DNA of 64,000 bases, taken from contig NZ_JBEUWX010000002.1 of the NCBI RefSeq assembly GCF_041770905.1, positions 496,001-560,000 on the forward strand, written 5' to 3'. Below are positions 1 to 8,843 of the stretch, in pieces. Below the pieces are notes generated by a model, which was not told where the DNA came from, ran no database searches, and saw nothing but the letters and a program-made list of their open reading frames with translations. How positions within the stretch are numbered: position 1 is the stretch's first letter; each line of letters starts with the position of its first letter. Made by a program: the position numbers and the translations under genes. This stretch comes from Propionivibrio hellwigii. GTDB taxonomy: Bacteria > Pseudomonadota > Gammaproteobacteria > Burkholderiales > Rhodocyclaceae.

Positions 1-193
1 CTGTTTGCGTTGCATCAAAGATACGGCGGTTATATTCATTCCGTACAAGTTTGATGTATGGCACTGCGGATAATTGTTCGTGCAACTGCGCGTTACAGGT
101 ATCTTCAACCTGTTTGCCCAGAAACCAGGAAGTGGCCGGATACGCCAAAATGACTGCCAGCACAACGCCAGCAAAAGTGGTAGAACGATTCAT
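1..193 (-). CDS. DUF945/YdgA-like protein, N-terminal part (runs off left edge)
   Basis: Reading leftwards from an ATG at 193, an open frame of 64 codons continues past the window edge. The protein begins MNRSTTFAGVVLAV, a hydrophobic signal-anchor stretch. It is followed by a W-x2-GKQVE motif near residues 23-30 and NEYNRRIFDA near 52-61. This layout (signal anchor, W..G+Q.E, then Y.RG.F-like motif) is how YdgA/DUF945 periplasmic proteins start. Function of the family is poorly defined. The identification rests on only 64 residues, so it is moderate. Confidence 0.55.
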   Translation of the reverse strand, partial: MNRSTTFAGVVLAVILAYPATSWFLGKQVEDTCNAQLHEQLSAVPYIKLVRNEYNRRIFDATQT

Positions 194-241
194 GAGTAAA
201 ATTTTTGTGAAAAGAGAAAACTGAAATACCCTTAATTAAAA

Positions 242-270
242 AAACACCAATGCGTTTTTTCCGGGTGTTT
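242..270. terminator. weak hairpin in AT-rich gap
   Basis: AAACACC (242-248) is complementary to GGTGTTT (264-270) around a 15-base loop. It lies in the AT-rich gap upstream of the DUF945-like start and before the IS. It could be a weak terminator of whatever once lay to the right. A tandem 11-bp repeat (TTGACCGTAGC twice, about 351-372) lies between it and the IS. Confidence 0.25.
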
Positions 271-383
271 ATTACATTGTTATTTTACCGAAAATTTATA
301 AATGGAAATATATGCGATTTCGCATAATTTGTATTATGTAAAATTATTTTTGACCGTAGCTTGACCGTAGCATAAAAACCGGC

Positions 384-1442
384 GTAATGGACAAAATAGG
401 TGTTTTTTTCGAGACATAACGCTCTAATAGACAAAATAGGTGTTTTTAGGACGGATCCTTTGCGAAATAATGTTTTATAAAGCGCAACTTATTCTCCTTT
501 TTCAAACCCCGATGACACCGCAAAAGCCGCTTCATATCGCTGAATTTCCCTTCCAGCAAATTGGTCGTATTCGGGATGCCTAGCCTGGGAAAACGCTCAT
601 AGGTAAACAACCATGGCAGATGCCGTTTCAGGCTGTTGTACGCGGCGCGCAGACGCTTATGCGTGTAGTGAGAGCGGCCTGTTTTCTCGTTCACGCTGCG
701 TTCGTTCAGGAAGGCGGCGTACTGCTCGTACCAGCCCTTGAGGGCCTCCTCGAACGCCGCCTGAGTGTTCTCCGTCAGGGTCAGTGACAGGGCACGCAGC
801 GCCTGTGCTGCCGGGCTTTTAGGCTTTCTGGTCAGGTGGCGCACGACGATTTTGATTTGGTGAAACTGGCACATTTGCACGGGTATATCCGGGAAGGAGC
901 CTAGCAAGCCGCTTTTGCCATCGCAGATAATGCTTTGTATCAAAACCCCTTTTTCTTGCAACGCAGCGACTTCCTGTGTGTAGAGCGCGTTGGTTTCCCG
1001 CTCGACTGCCACGACCCAAGGCGCGCTTGCTGCGAGCGTCGTAGAGAACCATGACGCCCCATTTTCGGCCGAAATAGGTGGTGTCCATGATGAGGTTCAC
1101 GGGTGCCTGTGGCAGCACGCAATCGGCCTGTGTAGGGGCTTTGGCGAGGTGACGACGGATGGTTTTGAGGCTGTATCCGTACTGCGCGGCAAGCTGTGCG
1201 GCACTTTGCTTGCCTTCGCTGTAGCGCTGCCAAAGGGTGTTGGGGTTTAGCTTTTTCCCGCCGCTGAAACGCTTGTGACAGGACACGCATCTGTAGCGTT
1301 GTTTGCCACTTTGGGTGCCATCTTTCCTGACCTGTTTGGAGCCGCAAAAAAAAGCATTTTTTGTGTTCAAAGGTTTTGACCTCTTATAAAGCCTTGCAGC
1401 GTAAGGAATACAGCGATTTTTAACACCTATTTTGTCCATTAC
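384..1442 (-). mobile_element. IS256-family (IS1249-like, zinc-binding variant) insertion sequence
   Basis: An element of about 1.06 kb bounded by inverted repeats. The left end at 384-404 begins GTAATGGACAAAATAGG and the right end at 1422-1442 is its reverse complement. A second, slightly altered copy of the left end (TAATAGACAAAATAGG) sits at 425-447, 40 bp inside the outer one. The element encodes one transposase, which is frameshifted. I see no clear target-site duplication in the flanks. It lies 16 bp past the stop of the small exported protein at 1459-1899 and does not break that gene. Confidence 0.8.
446..1439 (-). pseudogene. IS256-type transposase, frameshifted
   Basis: The N-terminal half reads from 1439. 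It contains a zinc-ribbon-like pair (FFCGSK and RCVSCHKRF), a helix-turn-helix-like segment, and the first catalytic Asp in DTTYFGRKWGVMV. After KRAL, near 1017-1020, the frame must shift by one base to continue as WVVAVERETNAL. The second half carries the second Asp (ICDGKSGL), a CQFHQIK motif and the catalytic Glu in NLLEGKFSDMKRLLRCHRGL. All three DDE residues are present but in two frames. I see no obvious slippery heptamer, so a disabling mutation is more likely than programmed frameshifting. The ATG at 1439 lies inside the right terminal repeat (MDKIGV is encoded by it), and the TAA at 446-448 lies in the inner left repeat. Confidence 0.8.
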
Positions 1443-1458
1443 ACCTAAAAGCGTGAGC

Positions 1459-1899
1459 TCAGCATCCATACTCATATAACTTATTATCGATTGCCTTATG
1501 CCTATTGTTGAGTTGGGGCGTACTGCGGATTCGTTGCTGAGAAATTATTTTTTCCTTTTGTTTGTTCAATTTTCCGCATATACGTTCTTTATCATGCTCC
1601 TGACGGACATGATTTTCTACAGATTTTTGCATACGTTTCTGATGCTGAGACTCTTCATTACGGAGTCGATCATTTATTTGCTTGACGCGCTTGCGGTCAT
1701 TTTCAGATAGGCCACCTCCCGAACTGATTGGATATAACTCTTCCGGACTAACTTTTTTTGTCAGTTCTGCCCCTTGTTCCTCACAAGGTCGGTCAGATAC
1801 GAGCTTCCTTCCATCTTTATTGCAGTAGTAAAAGGCACTTTGCGCGGAAGCTGCACTTACCACAAAAATGCAGCTCAGTAGAAACAGCTTTTTTGTCAC
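1459..1899 (-). CDS. Small exported protein, DUF4124-like N-terminus
   Basis: 146 residues starting at a GTG. A signal peptide (KKLFLLSCIFVVSAASAQS) is followed by AFYYCNKDGRKLVSDRPCEEQGAE. This resembles the short DUF4124 fold of betaproteobacterial periplasmic proteins: YxC-x-D/N-G, then S/D-x-PC. The rest is highly charged and probably helical (DRKRVKQINDRLRNEE...), ending EYGC. Two Cys in the N-terminal domain could pair in the periplasm. No enzymatic motif is seen. The IS ends 16 bp downstream. Function unknown. Confidence 0.6.
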   Translation of the reverse strand: MTKKLFLLSCIFVVSAASAQSAFYYCNKDGRKLVSDRPCEEQGAELTKKVSPEELYPISSGGGLSENDRKRVKQINDRLRNEESQHQKRMQKSVENHVRQEHDKERICGKLNKQKEKIISQQRIRSTPQLNNRHKAIDNKLYEYGC

Positions 1900-1962
1900 A
1901 TTACGTACTCGTCAAAAGATCCGTAACTTCCAAGAAGTATCGGCTTTAAACCAGAGGGATAT

Positions 1963-2883
1963 TTATCCGCATATCGCCAGGCGGCAGCAATATAGGGAGC
2001 GCGTGGCGCAGATATAGAGAATATTCCCTTTAATTCCTCCAAACTGTAGATTCGCCACCGTTTCGGGTAACCGTAATTTTCCGATCAAAGCGCCATTGTG
2101 GTTATAGACATGTATGCCATCTCCAGCACTGATCCACAAGCGATCATTACGATCGACGCGGAAACCGTCGAATAATCCAACAGTACATTCAGCAAAAATA
2201 CGCGACTTCCCTAGCCGCTTTCCGCCATCAATAACGTCAAAAATGCGGATATGTTTAGGCCCGTCGGGATCATGGCTTGCACCGGTATCGGCAATATAGA
2301 GCTTTTTGCCGTCGCGCGAGAAGGCTAGCCCATTGGGCTTGACAAAATCGTCAGCAACGCAATCAACCTGACCGGAAATTGGGTCGACCCGATAGACCTG
2401 ACAGCAGCCGATTTCACTATCGGCCTTGTCGCCCTCATAATCCGAGAGAATTCCGTAGTCAGGATCGGTAAACCATATAGCGCCATCTGTGGCGACAACG
2501 ACATCATTGGGTGAATTCAGACGTTTTCCTTGCCAGCGATCAGCAATTACAGTCAGGTGACCATCATGTTCCTGACGAATGACACGCCGTCCAAGGTGTT
2601 CGCAACTAATCAAACGCCCCTGCGAATCGACCGTATTGCCGTTGGCGTGGTTGGATGGCGCTCGGTAGATGCCCGTAACGTTGTTGCGTTCATCGAAACT
2701 TAGCATTCGATTATTCGGGATATCCGACCATACCAGCAAGCGGTGTGCAGGAAACCATGCCGGACCTTCGCACCAGCGTCCGCCGCTCCATAGCCGCTCA
2801 ACTTGCTCGTGGGGAAAGAAACATGCATTGAATTCAGGTTCTATCGCCTCGAATCCCAACTTTTCCTGTTTATCGGTATTCAT
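1963..2883 (-). CDS. SMP-30/gluconolactonase family sugar lactonase
   Basis: 306 residues from the ATG at 2883, which has a good ribosome site (CCGGAGAAAATC). A longer frame begins at 2907 but lacks one. The six-bladed propeller family hydrolyses sugar lactones using a divalent metal. Expected ligands are visible: Glu in WCEGPAWFP near residue 41, Asn in NSPNDVVV, Asn in KPNGLAF and Asp in FDGFRVD. It is the last gene of the ABC-transporter operon, 60 bp after the second permease. A role opening a lactone of the imported sugar acid before the YiaK-like and ManD steps is an inference. The exact substrate cannot be read from sequence. Confidence 0.85.
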   Translation of the reverse strand: MNTDKQEKLGFEAIEPEFNACFFPHEQVERLWSGGRWCEGPAWFPAHRLLVWSDIPNNRMLSFDERNNVTGIYRAPSNHANGNTVDSQGRLISCEHLGRRVIRQEHDGHLTVIADRWQGKRLNSPNDVVVATDGAIWFTDPDYGILSDYEGDKADSEIGCCQVYRVDPISGQVDCVADDFVKPNGLAFSRDGKKLYIADTGASHDPDGPKHIRIFDVIDGGKRLGKSRIFAECTVGLFDGFRVDRNDRLWISAGDGIHVYNHNGALIGKLRLPETVANLQFGGIKGNILYICATRSLYCCRLAICG

Positions 2884-2943
2884 GATTTTCTCCGGAAAAA
2901 TAGCCAAGCTGTTTATCTGCCCTACTCCACTGAGCCGTTAGTT

Positions 2944-3876
2944 TCAATGGTCTCCAGGCCGTGTACTGCTTAACGCAATGACGGTAATAATGATCAAGCC
3001 TGTCAGTACTAGACGTACTCCCGAGCCGGCACCGGCGGCATTAAGCATTGCCACTACCAGAAACATGAATAGCGCGGCCCCCCAAATACCAGGAACACAG
3101 GGGCGTCCGCCAATGACAGAGGTGCCACCGATGACAACAACCGCAATCGTACCCATCAAATACTCTTCGCCCTGGTTGAGGGAGTTTCCGCCGGCAAAAC
3201 CGGCGATCAGCGCGCCGGTCAGCCCCGCCATCGCTGCACATAAAACATATGTCAATAAATGCGTACGTTTGACGTGGATTCCCGCCAGTTCGGCGGCGCG
3301 CGGATTTTGGCCGATGGCGCAGAGTGCCCGTCCATAGGCCGTTCGTTCAACGGCAAACCATACGGCAATGCTGACTGACACCGCCAAAATGGCCAATAAA
3401 GGAATACCCGAAATACGCATCGTAGTCATTTCGGCAAATAGCGGCGGCGGTTTGATCTTGAGGCCACGCCCGATGCTGATGGCGCAGGACATGACAATGA
3501 GTGAAGCCGCCAGCGTAGCGATAATCGGTGGAATGCGTAGAATATGAATCAGGCAGGCATTCGCCAATCCAACAGCTGCTCCGGCTAGACAGGCAGCAAG
3601 CAATCCCGGAAAAATCAGGGAATTTTGCCCGTCCATCACCAGCATTGCAACGGCGCTGGACAATGCAATCGATGAAGGAATGGATAAATCCGCATTGCCT
3701 GGACCCGCTGAAATTACTAGCATCTGGCCCAGCGCCGCCAGTACGGTCAAGGCCGAAAAACTCAGTGCGGCGCCAAGCAACCCGCTGCCTGACGTGGCCT
3801 GCCCGCCGATCAGCGTCAATGCGAAAGCCGCCACCGCGGCAACCCAAGCGCCCAACCAGGGATAACGCGACATCAT
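2944..3876 (-). CDS. Sugar ABC transporter permease 2 (RbsC family)
   Basis: 310 residues, about nine hydrophobic segments, no signal peptide. The BPD_transp_2/RbsC signature region is present (NADLSIPSSIALSSAV near 61-76, and the cytoplasmic loop GQNPRAAELAGIHVKR near 188). It overlaps the preceding permease gene by 4 bp (ATGA), so the two are translationally coupled. Having two different permeases, one fused tandem ATPase and one binding protein matches the YtfQ-YtfR-YtfT-YjfF arrangement. The permeases probably form a heterodimer in the inner membrane. Confidence 0.85.
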   Translation of the reverse strand: MMSRYPWLGAWVAAVAAFALTLIGGQATSGSGLLGAALSFSALTVLAALGQMLVISAGPGNADLSIPSSIALSSAVAMLVMDGQNSLIFPGLLAACLAGAAVGLANACLIHILRIPPIIATLAASLIVMSCAISIGRGLKIKPPPLFAEMTTMRISGIPLLAILAVSVSIAVWFAVERTAYGRALCAIGQNPRAAELAGIHVKRTHLLTYVLCAAMAGLTGALIAGFAGGNSLNQGEEYLMGTIAVVVIGGTSVIGGRPCVPGIWGAALFMFLVVAMLNAAGAGSGVRLVLTGLIIITVIALSSTRPGDH

Positions 3877-4811
3877 CGCTTGTCCTCCAGGCGATCAATG
3901 GCGGCACGCAGCGCCAGCACGGCAATCAGAATTGCGCCCTGCATGCCTACCTGCCAGTCCGGTGAGACATTGACGAACGTCAGGAATGAGGCAGCCAATG
4001 TCATCGTCAATGCACCGATGACAGCGCCTGCGGGCGCAACGCGCCCGCCAATGAATTCACAACCGCCGAGAATTGCCGCCGCGATGGAAACCAGCGTATA
4101 GCGAGAAGCAATATTCGCGTCAGCCGAGGTGGTTTGCCCGACCAGCATCAAACCGGCGATGACGCCAAACAACCCCGCACAGGCATAGACCTGCGCGCGC
4201 AATCTGACCAGCGATTCGCCGGCACGCGCCAGAGCCGCCGGCTGACCGCCGAGGCCGCGCATGCGCGTGCCGAAAGCACTACGTGAAATCAGTAGATGGC
4301 CGAATACAGAAGCCGCTAATGCAACCCAGATTGGCAAAGGCACAAACGGCGGTTGCAGACGTAAAGCACTGCCCAACCAGCCAGGCGCTGTGCCGCCGGG
4401 CGTTGGTAGTAATAGTATGGCGCATCCAAGCCAGACAAACGACATGCCCAGGGTGACAACGATGGCTGGCAAACCGCGCCACTCGACCAATGCTCCAACC
4501 GCAGCGTAGGCGGCAATACACAGTACATAGGCCGTGACAGCGATGCCCGGGCTGTTCGGCAACAATGTTGCGCCTATGGTTGCTGTCAAGGAAACAAAGG
4601 CGCCGATTGAAAGATCAATGTCACTGACCGCCAAAATCACGACTTGTGCCAGGGTAGCAAAAATGATCGGGATGGCCAGATTGAGCAGCAAATTAAGACC
4701 AAAATAGCTGGCTGCCCGCGGTTGCTGTGAGATGACGGCAATCAGCAATCCGGCCAGTGCAACTGCCGGCAGCAATGTGCGCAAGCGCGCAGCGATGCGG
4801 GCGGAAATCAT
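3873..4811 (-). CDS. Sugar ABC transporter permease 1 (RbsC family)
   Basis: 312 residues. Contains the diagnostic DIDLSIGAFVSLTATIGA near residue 64-81 and a downstream GG-x-FIGGRVAPAGAVIGA segment that ends the conserved membrane domain. It overlaps the ATPase gene by 4 bp upstream and the second permease by 4 bp downstream. It is expected to pair with the 2944-3876 product and receive substrate from the binding protein encoded at 6392-7432. Confidence 0.87.
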   Translation of the reverse strand: MISARIAARLRTLLPAVALAGLLIAVISQQPRAASYFGLNLLLNLAIPIIFATLAQVVILAVSDIDLSIGAFVSLTATIGATLLPNSPGIAVTAYVLCIAAYAAVGALVEWRGLPAIVVTLGMSFVWLGCAILLLPTPGGTAPGWLGSALRLQPPFVPLPIWVALAASVFGHLLISRSAFGTRMRGLGGQPAALARAGESLVRLRAQVYACAGLFGVIAGLMLVGQTTSADANIASRYTLVSIAAAILGGCEFIGGRVAPAGAVIGALTMTLAASFLTFVNVSPDWQVGMQGAILIAVLALRAAIDRLEDKR

Positions 4812-6364
4812 CCCCTCGCCTCACCCAAGGATTCATTGAAAGACATGGCAATGACCTTGGCTTCGCTCAGTTCATGTTGGGCAAGCTCGCCGACGATACG
4901 GCCGCTATTAAACACGAGCACCCGGTCACACTGAAAAAGCTCGCTAAATTCCGTTGTGTACCACAGGAAACTGCGCCCGGCTGCGGCTTCGGAAGCGATG
5001 AAACGATAGACATCGTGCTTGGTGCCGATATCGACGCCGCGCATAGGATCGTCCATGAGGACGATCTGCGCTTTCGAGCCAAAGGCACGGGCAAAGAGTA
5101 CTTTTTGCTGATTGCCGCCGGAAAGGGAAAGAATATCCATCTCCACACGCGGCGTTTTGAGTTCGAGTATTTCCCGCCAGCGTTCGGCATGCTGATGTTC
5201 CGCGTCGGGGTTGATAAAGCCGATACGCCCCAAAAGCTTGAGCCAGGAAATACTCATATTGCGCTTGATTGACCAACGCGGAAAAATTCCGTCAGCCTGG
5301 CGATCGCCGGCAACCAGTGCGGCGTTGCCATCGATCCGGATCGTGCCGCGAGCGCTTTGTGGTTTATCGGCCGCGCGCTTTAGGGCGACCAGCAGTTCAG
5401 TCTGCCCATGCCCGGCCAGTCCGGCTAATCCGAGCACTTCGCCACGGTGTACGACCAGGCCTGCCCCACCGTGCCAGGAAGACACTTCAACGACGGCAGG
5501 CGGCGTTATCGTGTCGCCATGAATTTCGGCGGCCGATTTATTTTCACGGCGTACGTTGTCATGACTCGAATCCCCCTCAACCGGGTGCGCTTCCTCCTGC
5601 CCCATCGCCGCTACCAATGCGGCACGGCTGCTTGTGCTGGCGGCGCGGTCGTCGACAATCGCCCCATCACGCATGACCACCACGCGGTTGGCAACGGCAA
5701 AAATTTCATTGAGCTTGTGGGTGATGAATATGCACGCGCCGCCCGAAGCGACAAAGCGGCGAACGTACTCCAGAAGTTGTTCTGCTGCCCGCTGATCAAG
5801 CGATGAAGTGGGTTCGTCCAGAATCATTAAAGTTACCGGAGAATCACCTTCTGCTTCGGACGGAGTAAATGCCCGGGCAATTTCGATAGCCTGCCGCTGA
5901 CCAATCGGCAATTCGCCAACTACCCGGCCTGGATGGAATGTATGTCCAGGAAATATTTCATCGAGCTTCAGCAAAATCGCTTCCCCCGCGCGCCTGCGCC
6001 AGTTTCGCCCGCGCCGTGGCAGTGCAATCTGCAAATTTTCCGCCAGAGTCAGGTTGTCACACAGCGAAAGTTCCTGGAAAACACGACGCACGCCATGCCG
6101 CCGAGCTTCAATCACGCTCCAATCATGTGGATTGATTTTTTGCGTGCCGAAGCTCAGCTCGCCGCTATCTGGCGTAAGCGTGCCACAAAGAACGTTCATC
6201 AGCGTCGACTTGCCGGCGCCATTGTGTCCGGCAAGCCCCAGGCACTCACCCGCGCGTACCGTCAGACTGACGTCGCGCAAGGCCTGAACCGCACCAAAAG
6301 ACTTGCTGGCCTGGCGGATCGAAAGCAACGGCGCTGAATTCGGGACTTCCAGCAGCCCTGTCAT
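4808..6364 (-). CDS. Sugar ABC transporter, tandem ATP-binding protein (RbsA/MglA type)
   Basis: 518 residues with two ABC domains in one chain. Domain 1 has Walker A GHNGAGKST near residue 45, signature GELPIGQRQAIEIARA and Walker B LMILDEPTSSLD. Domain 2 has the usual degenerate P-loop (GLAGLAGHGQTELL), then LSGGNQQKVLFARAF and VLMDDPMRGVD. A single catalytic P-loop and a degenerate second one are normal for this family. It lies between the binding-protein gene (27 bp upstream) and the first permease (4-bp overlap). Confidence 0.92.
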   Translation of the reverse strand: MTGLLEVPNSAPLLSIRQASKSFGAVQALRDVSLTVRAGECLGLAGHNGAGKSTLMNVLCGTLTPDSGELSFGTQKINPHDWSVIEARRHGVRRVFQELSLCDNLTLAENLQIALPRRGRNWRRRAGEAILLKLDEIFPGHTFHPGRVVGELPIGQRQAIEIARAFTPSEAEGDSPVTLMILDEPTSSLDQRAAEQLLEYVRRFVASGGACIFITHKLNEIFAVANRVVVMRDGAIVDDRAASTSSRAALVAAMGQEEAHPVEGDSSHDNVRRENKSAAEIHGDTITPPAVVEVSSWHGGAGLVVHRGEVLGLAGLAGHGQTELLVALKRAADKPQSARGTIRIDGNAALVAGDRQADGIFPRWSIKRNMSISWLKLLGRIGFINPDAEHQHAERWREILELKTPRVEMDILSLSGGNQQKVLFARAFGSKAQIVLMDDPMRGVDIGTKHDVYRFIASEAAAGRSFLWYTTEFSELFQCDRVLVFNSGRIVGELAQHELSEAKVIAMSFNESLGEARG

Positions 6365-6391
6365 CGCCTGGACTCGCGTCGTTTAGGCCGC

Positions 6392-7432
6392 TTATTTACC
6401 GGCTTTTCCGATGAGATCGATAACTTCCTGCTGTGTATATTCGACATTCACGACGCCGCCCGGCTCGGTTGCCTTAAGCGAGGCTTCGAGCGTTTCCTGC
6501 GTTACGATGGTTCTCGGCAGCTCGATTTCTTTCGGCACCTTGGCACCCGCAAGCACCTGCTGCGCAACCCAGAAGGCAAAGGTCGAAGCCCCAGGAGAAA
6601 TGGCTACCGACATGGTCTGATAACCGTTGGCCTTGTGCTGCTCTGCCCACCACGTCAGTTCATCATGGCGGTTGCCGAGGAAAATGACCGGCATGGGTCG
6701 CCCTGCCGCCTTAAATGCCTGGGCGACGCCAAAGCCGTCACCGCCCTGCGTTGCTACAACATCAATCTTTGGCAGTGTCGATAAAATGCCAGCGACTTCT
6801 TTCTGGGCAACGGTCTGCGTCCAGTTGCCGTGCACGCTACCGACCAGCTTGAATTCCGGATGCTGCTTGAGCGCGCTGACAACGCCCTGATGGATGGCAT
6901 CGTCGACAAAAACGCCCGCTAGTCCGCGTACTTCCAGCAGATTTCCTTTCAGGCCACGGCTGGCAAAGTAGTCGATCTGCATGGATCCCATTTTCTTGAA
7001 ATCGACCGCAATCCGATAAGCACATGGCTCGGTCACAATGCCATCGAAGGAAACGACGACGATACCCGCATCACACGCCTGCTTGACAGCGCCATTCAAC
7101 GCGGTCGGCGATGCCGAATTAATCACGATGGCGTCGTATCCCTGAAGGATCAAATTCTGCACCTGTGCGGCCTGTTCAGTAGCCTGGTTTTCGGCGGTAG
7201 TAAAGCTTGGTGCGGCGGCGACGATACCTTTGGCTACGGCATCCTTGGCATTCTTTTCCCAGCTTTTGAGCATTGCCTGACGCCAGGAATTCCCTGCGTA
7301 ATTATTCGAGAGTGCAATTTTTTTCTTGGCCGTATCTGCGGCATAAACAGGCGTGCCGACAGACAGGGTGGTCATCAGGCCCAAAACGACGGCAGTCATC
7401 AATGTGCGCTTTGTCATCTGGTTGCTTGGCAT
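6392..7432 (-). CDS. Periplasmic sugar-binding protein (RbsB-like) of the ABC transporter
   Basis: 346 residues. I chose the ATG at 7432 because AAGGAGG is correctly spaced there. The in-frame ATG two codons earlier directly abuts that Shine-Dalgarno sequence. A signal peptide ends near VYAADTAKKK. The mature part is a Peripla_BP_4 fold: IALSNNYAGNSWRQ, LILQGYDAIVINSASPTALN, VVSFDG, VATQGGDGFGVAQAF. It is the first gene of the five-gene transport/lactonase run and is expected to define its specificity. The ligand is not predictable from sequence, though the catabolic genes upstream suggest a hexonate, uronate or related sugar acid. Confidence 0.9.
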   Translation of the reverse strand: MPSNQMTKRTLMTAVVLGLMTTLSVGTPVYAADTAKKKIALSNNYAGNSWRQAMLKSWEKNAKDAVAKGIVAAAPSFTTAENQATEQAAQVQNLILQGYDAIVINSASPTALNGAVKQACDAGIVVVSFDGIVTEPCAYRIAVDFKKMGSMQIDYFASRGLKGNLLEVRGLAGVFVDDAIHQGVVSALKQHPEFKLVGSVHGNWTQTVAQKEVAGILSTLPKIDVVATQGGDGFGVAQAFKAAGRPMPVIFLGNRHDELTWWAEQHKANGYQTMSVAISPGASTFAFWVAQQVLAGAKVPKEIELPRTIVTQETLEASLKATEPGGVVNVEYTQQEVIDLIGKAGK

Positions 7433-7778
7433 TCTCATCCTCCTTTTAGGTTATACGTCGTACCAAATGGCACCGTCGCCACACGGAGTGTTTTACCTAT
7501 TGCCTCATGATGGGCGACAGAGCCGAAGGCTCAGGCATACGCCACAACTACAAAAGCAGCCGCCTTGAAAGCTTGTCGGCACTCTAACAACATTGCTTCA
7601 TGGCTGCAAGATGCTCATGGCAATACCCATGGCAACGGGCTGCCGGCAATATTTTTGCCTGTTTTCCAGGAATGTCCGGGCATATAAAAATACGGGAGCT
7701 GTCGGCTCCCGTATTTTTTAATTGCGTAATCTGCTACGGCCGCTTGATCGCTGTAGATACAGCTTGCCGCCTGGAGGG
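7433..7778. other. Intergenic gap with transporter promoter region and terminator
   Basis: 346 bp between the YiaK-like gene and the binding-protein gene, both on the minus strand. It contains the strong hairpin at 7686-7718 and, nearer 7433, sequence that should hold the promoter of the transporter operon. I could not pick out convincing -35/-10 boxes. No coding potential seen. Confidence 0.5.
7686..7718. terminator. Bidirectional intrinsic terminator
   Basis: ACGGGAGC (7692-7699) pairs with GCTCCCGT (7705-7712) around a five-base loop. The hairpin is flanked by A5 on one side and T6 on the other, so it can terminate in both directions. Its position 60 bp past the stop of the YiaK-like gene suggests it ends the manD-yiaK transcript and separates it from the transporter operon. 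Confidence 0.8.
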
Positions 7779-8798
7779 TTACGCCGCGATTCCAGCCAGT
7801 TTTTGTACCTCGGCCCAAACGCCTTCGTCGACGAGAATGCCCTTCTCCCGTTGTTCGAGACGTTTCTGCAGCGTCGATTCGCCGGGATAGCGTACTGATC
7901 CGACGTCTTCCGCAGGAATCGAACCGTTGACGTATTCTGCAACGCCATTGGCGACCCGGTTGGAAAACTCGGCGCCGCCAAGCTGGCGCGGATCGATGAT
8001 GATGAATACCTGAGAACAGCCGGTGCAACTGCCGCGCTGGATCTTGTCGATCTCGTTCGTCGCCAGCCCTTCTGAGAGCACAGCCGCCAGCGTATCGAGC
8101 ACAATGGCGAACGCCGAACCTTTCCAGTAACCAGTCGGTAGAATGCGCATGGTTTGCTCGATGGCGCCCGGTTCAGAAGTTAGCCGACCATCAGCATCGA
8201 AGCCGCCGGGGTACGGCAATTGTTCGCCTTTGAGACGTGTCACCTGTAACTTGCCATAAGAGTACTGCGACATGGCCATATCGAGAACGATATGGCCTTT
8301 CTGCCGCGGCACGGCCATCACGAAGGGATTGTTGCCGAGCCGTGTATTTTTACCGCCCCAGGCCGGCATGCAGGATTCCGTATTCGTCCAGCAGATAGCG
8401 ACATACCCCTCATCCGCAGCTTTCCAGCCATAGGACCCACCGCGCATCCAGTGCGTGGTATTGCGCAATGTGACGACTCCGATACCGTGCCCAGCGGCAA
8501 TTGTCATCGCGCGGTCGGTCGCAAAAAGCGCGTTGAGGATACCCGGACCGCGCTGCCCGTCGTAGATCTCGATGACGCCGAGTTTTTTAACTTCAATGGG
8601 CTTGGCTGCAGCGTCGACCCAGCCCCGTTGCAGGTAATCGACAAAGCGGGCAACACGATTAAGGCCATGCGAATACACACCGTCGCAGCTTGACTCGGTA
8701 TGAACCCGGGCACACACGCTTGCATCTTCAGAACACATGCCCGCTCTGATAAAAGCCTGCGTGACGGTTTCGCACATCGTTTCAAAAGGGATTCGCAT
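7779..8798 (-). CDS. YiaK-like 2,3-diketo-L-gulonate reductase (Ldh2/DlgD family)
   Basis: 339 residues, full length for the NAD(P)H-dependent Ldh2/malate-dehydrogenase-like family. It resembles E. coli YiaK along its whole length as I remember it: GVYSHGLNR near residue 40-48 with the catalytic His, HWMRGGSYGWKAADEGYVAICWTN, MAMSQYSYGKLQVTRL, and EPGAIEQTMRILPTGYWKGSAFAIVLD. YiaK reduces 2,3-diketo-L-gulonate to 3-keto-L-gulonate. A related keto-acid could be the substrate here. It follows manD by 45 bp and is followed by a terminator, so the two form a unit. Confidence 0.85.
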   Translation of the reverse strand: MRIPFETMCETVTQAFIRAGMCSEDASVCARVHTESSCDGVYSHGLNRVARFVDYLQRGWVDAAAKPIEVKKLGVIEIYDGQRGPGILNALFATDRAMTIAAGHGIGVVTLRNTTHWMRGGSYGWKAADEGYVAICWTNTESCMPAWGGKNTRLGNNPFVMAVPRQKGHIVLDMAMSQYSYGKLQVTRLKGEQLPYPGGFDADGRLTSEPGAIEQTMRILPTGYWKGSAFAIVLDTLAAVLSEGLATNEIDKIQRGSCTGCSQVFIIIDPRQLGGAEFSNRVANGVAEYVNGSIPAEDVGSVRYPGESTLQKRLEQREKGILVDEGVWAEVQKLAGIAA

Positions 8799-8843
8799 GG
8801 GAATGCTCCGGTGTTGAGAGTGCCGATGGATGCCGGGTAACGC

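Noticed and set aside
1017..1020. Programmed ribosomal frameshift in the IS transposase
   Set aside because: The junction lacks an A-rich or other obvious slippery heptamer and a following stimulatory hairpin, so a disabling mutation is preferred.
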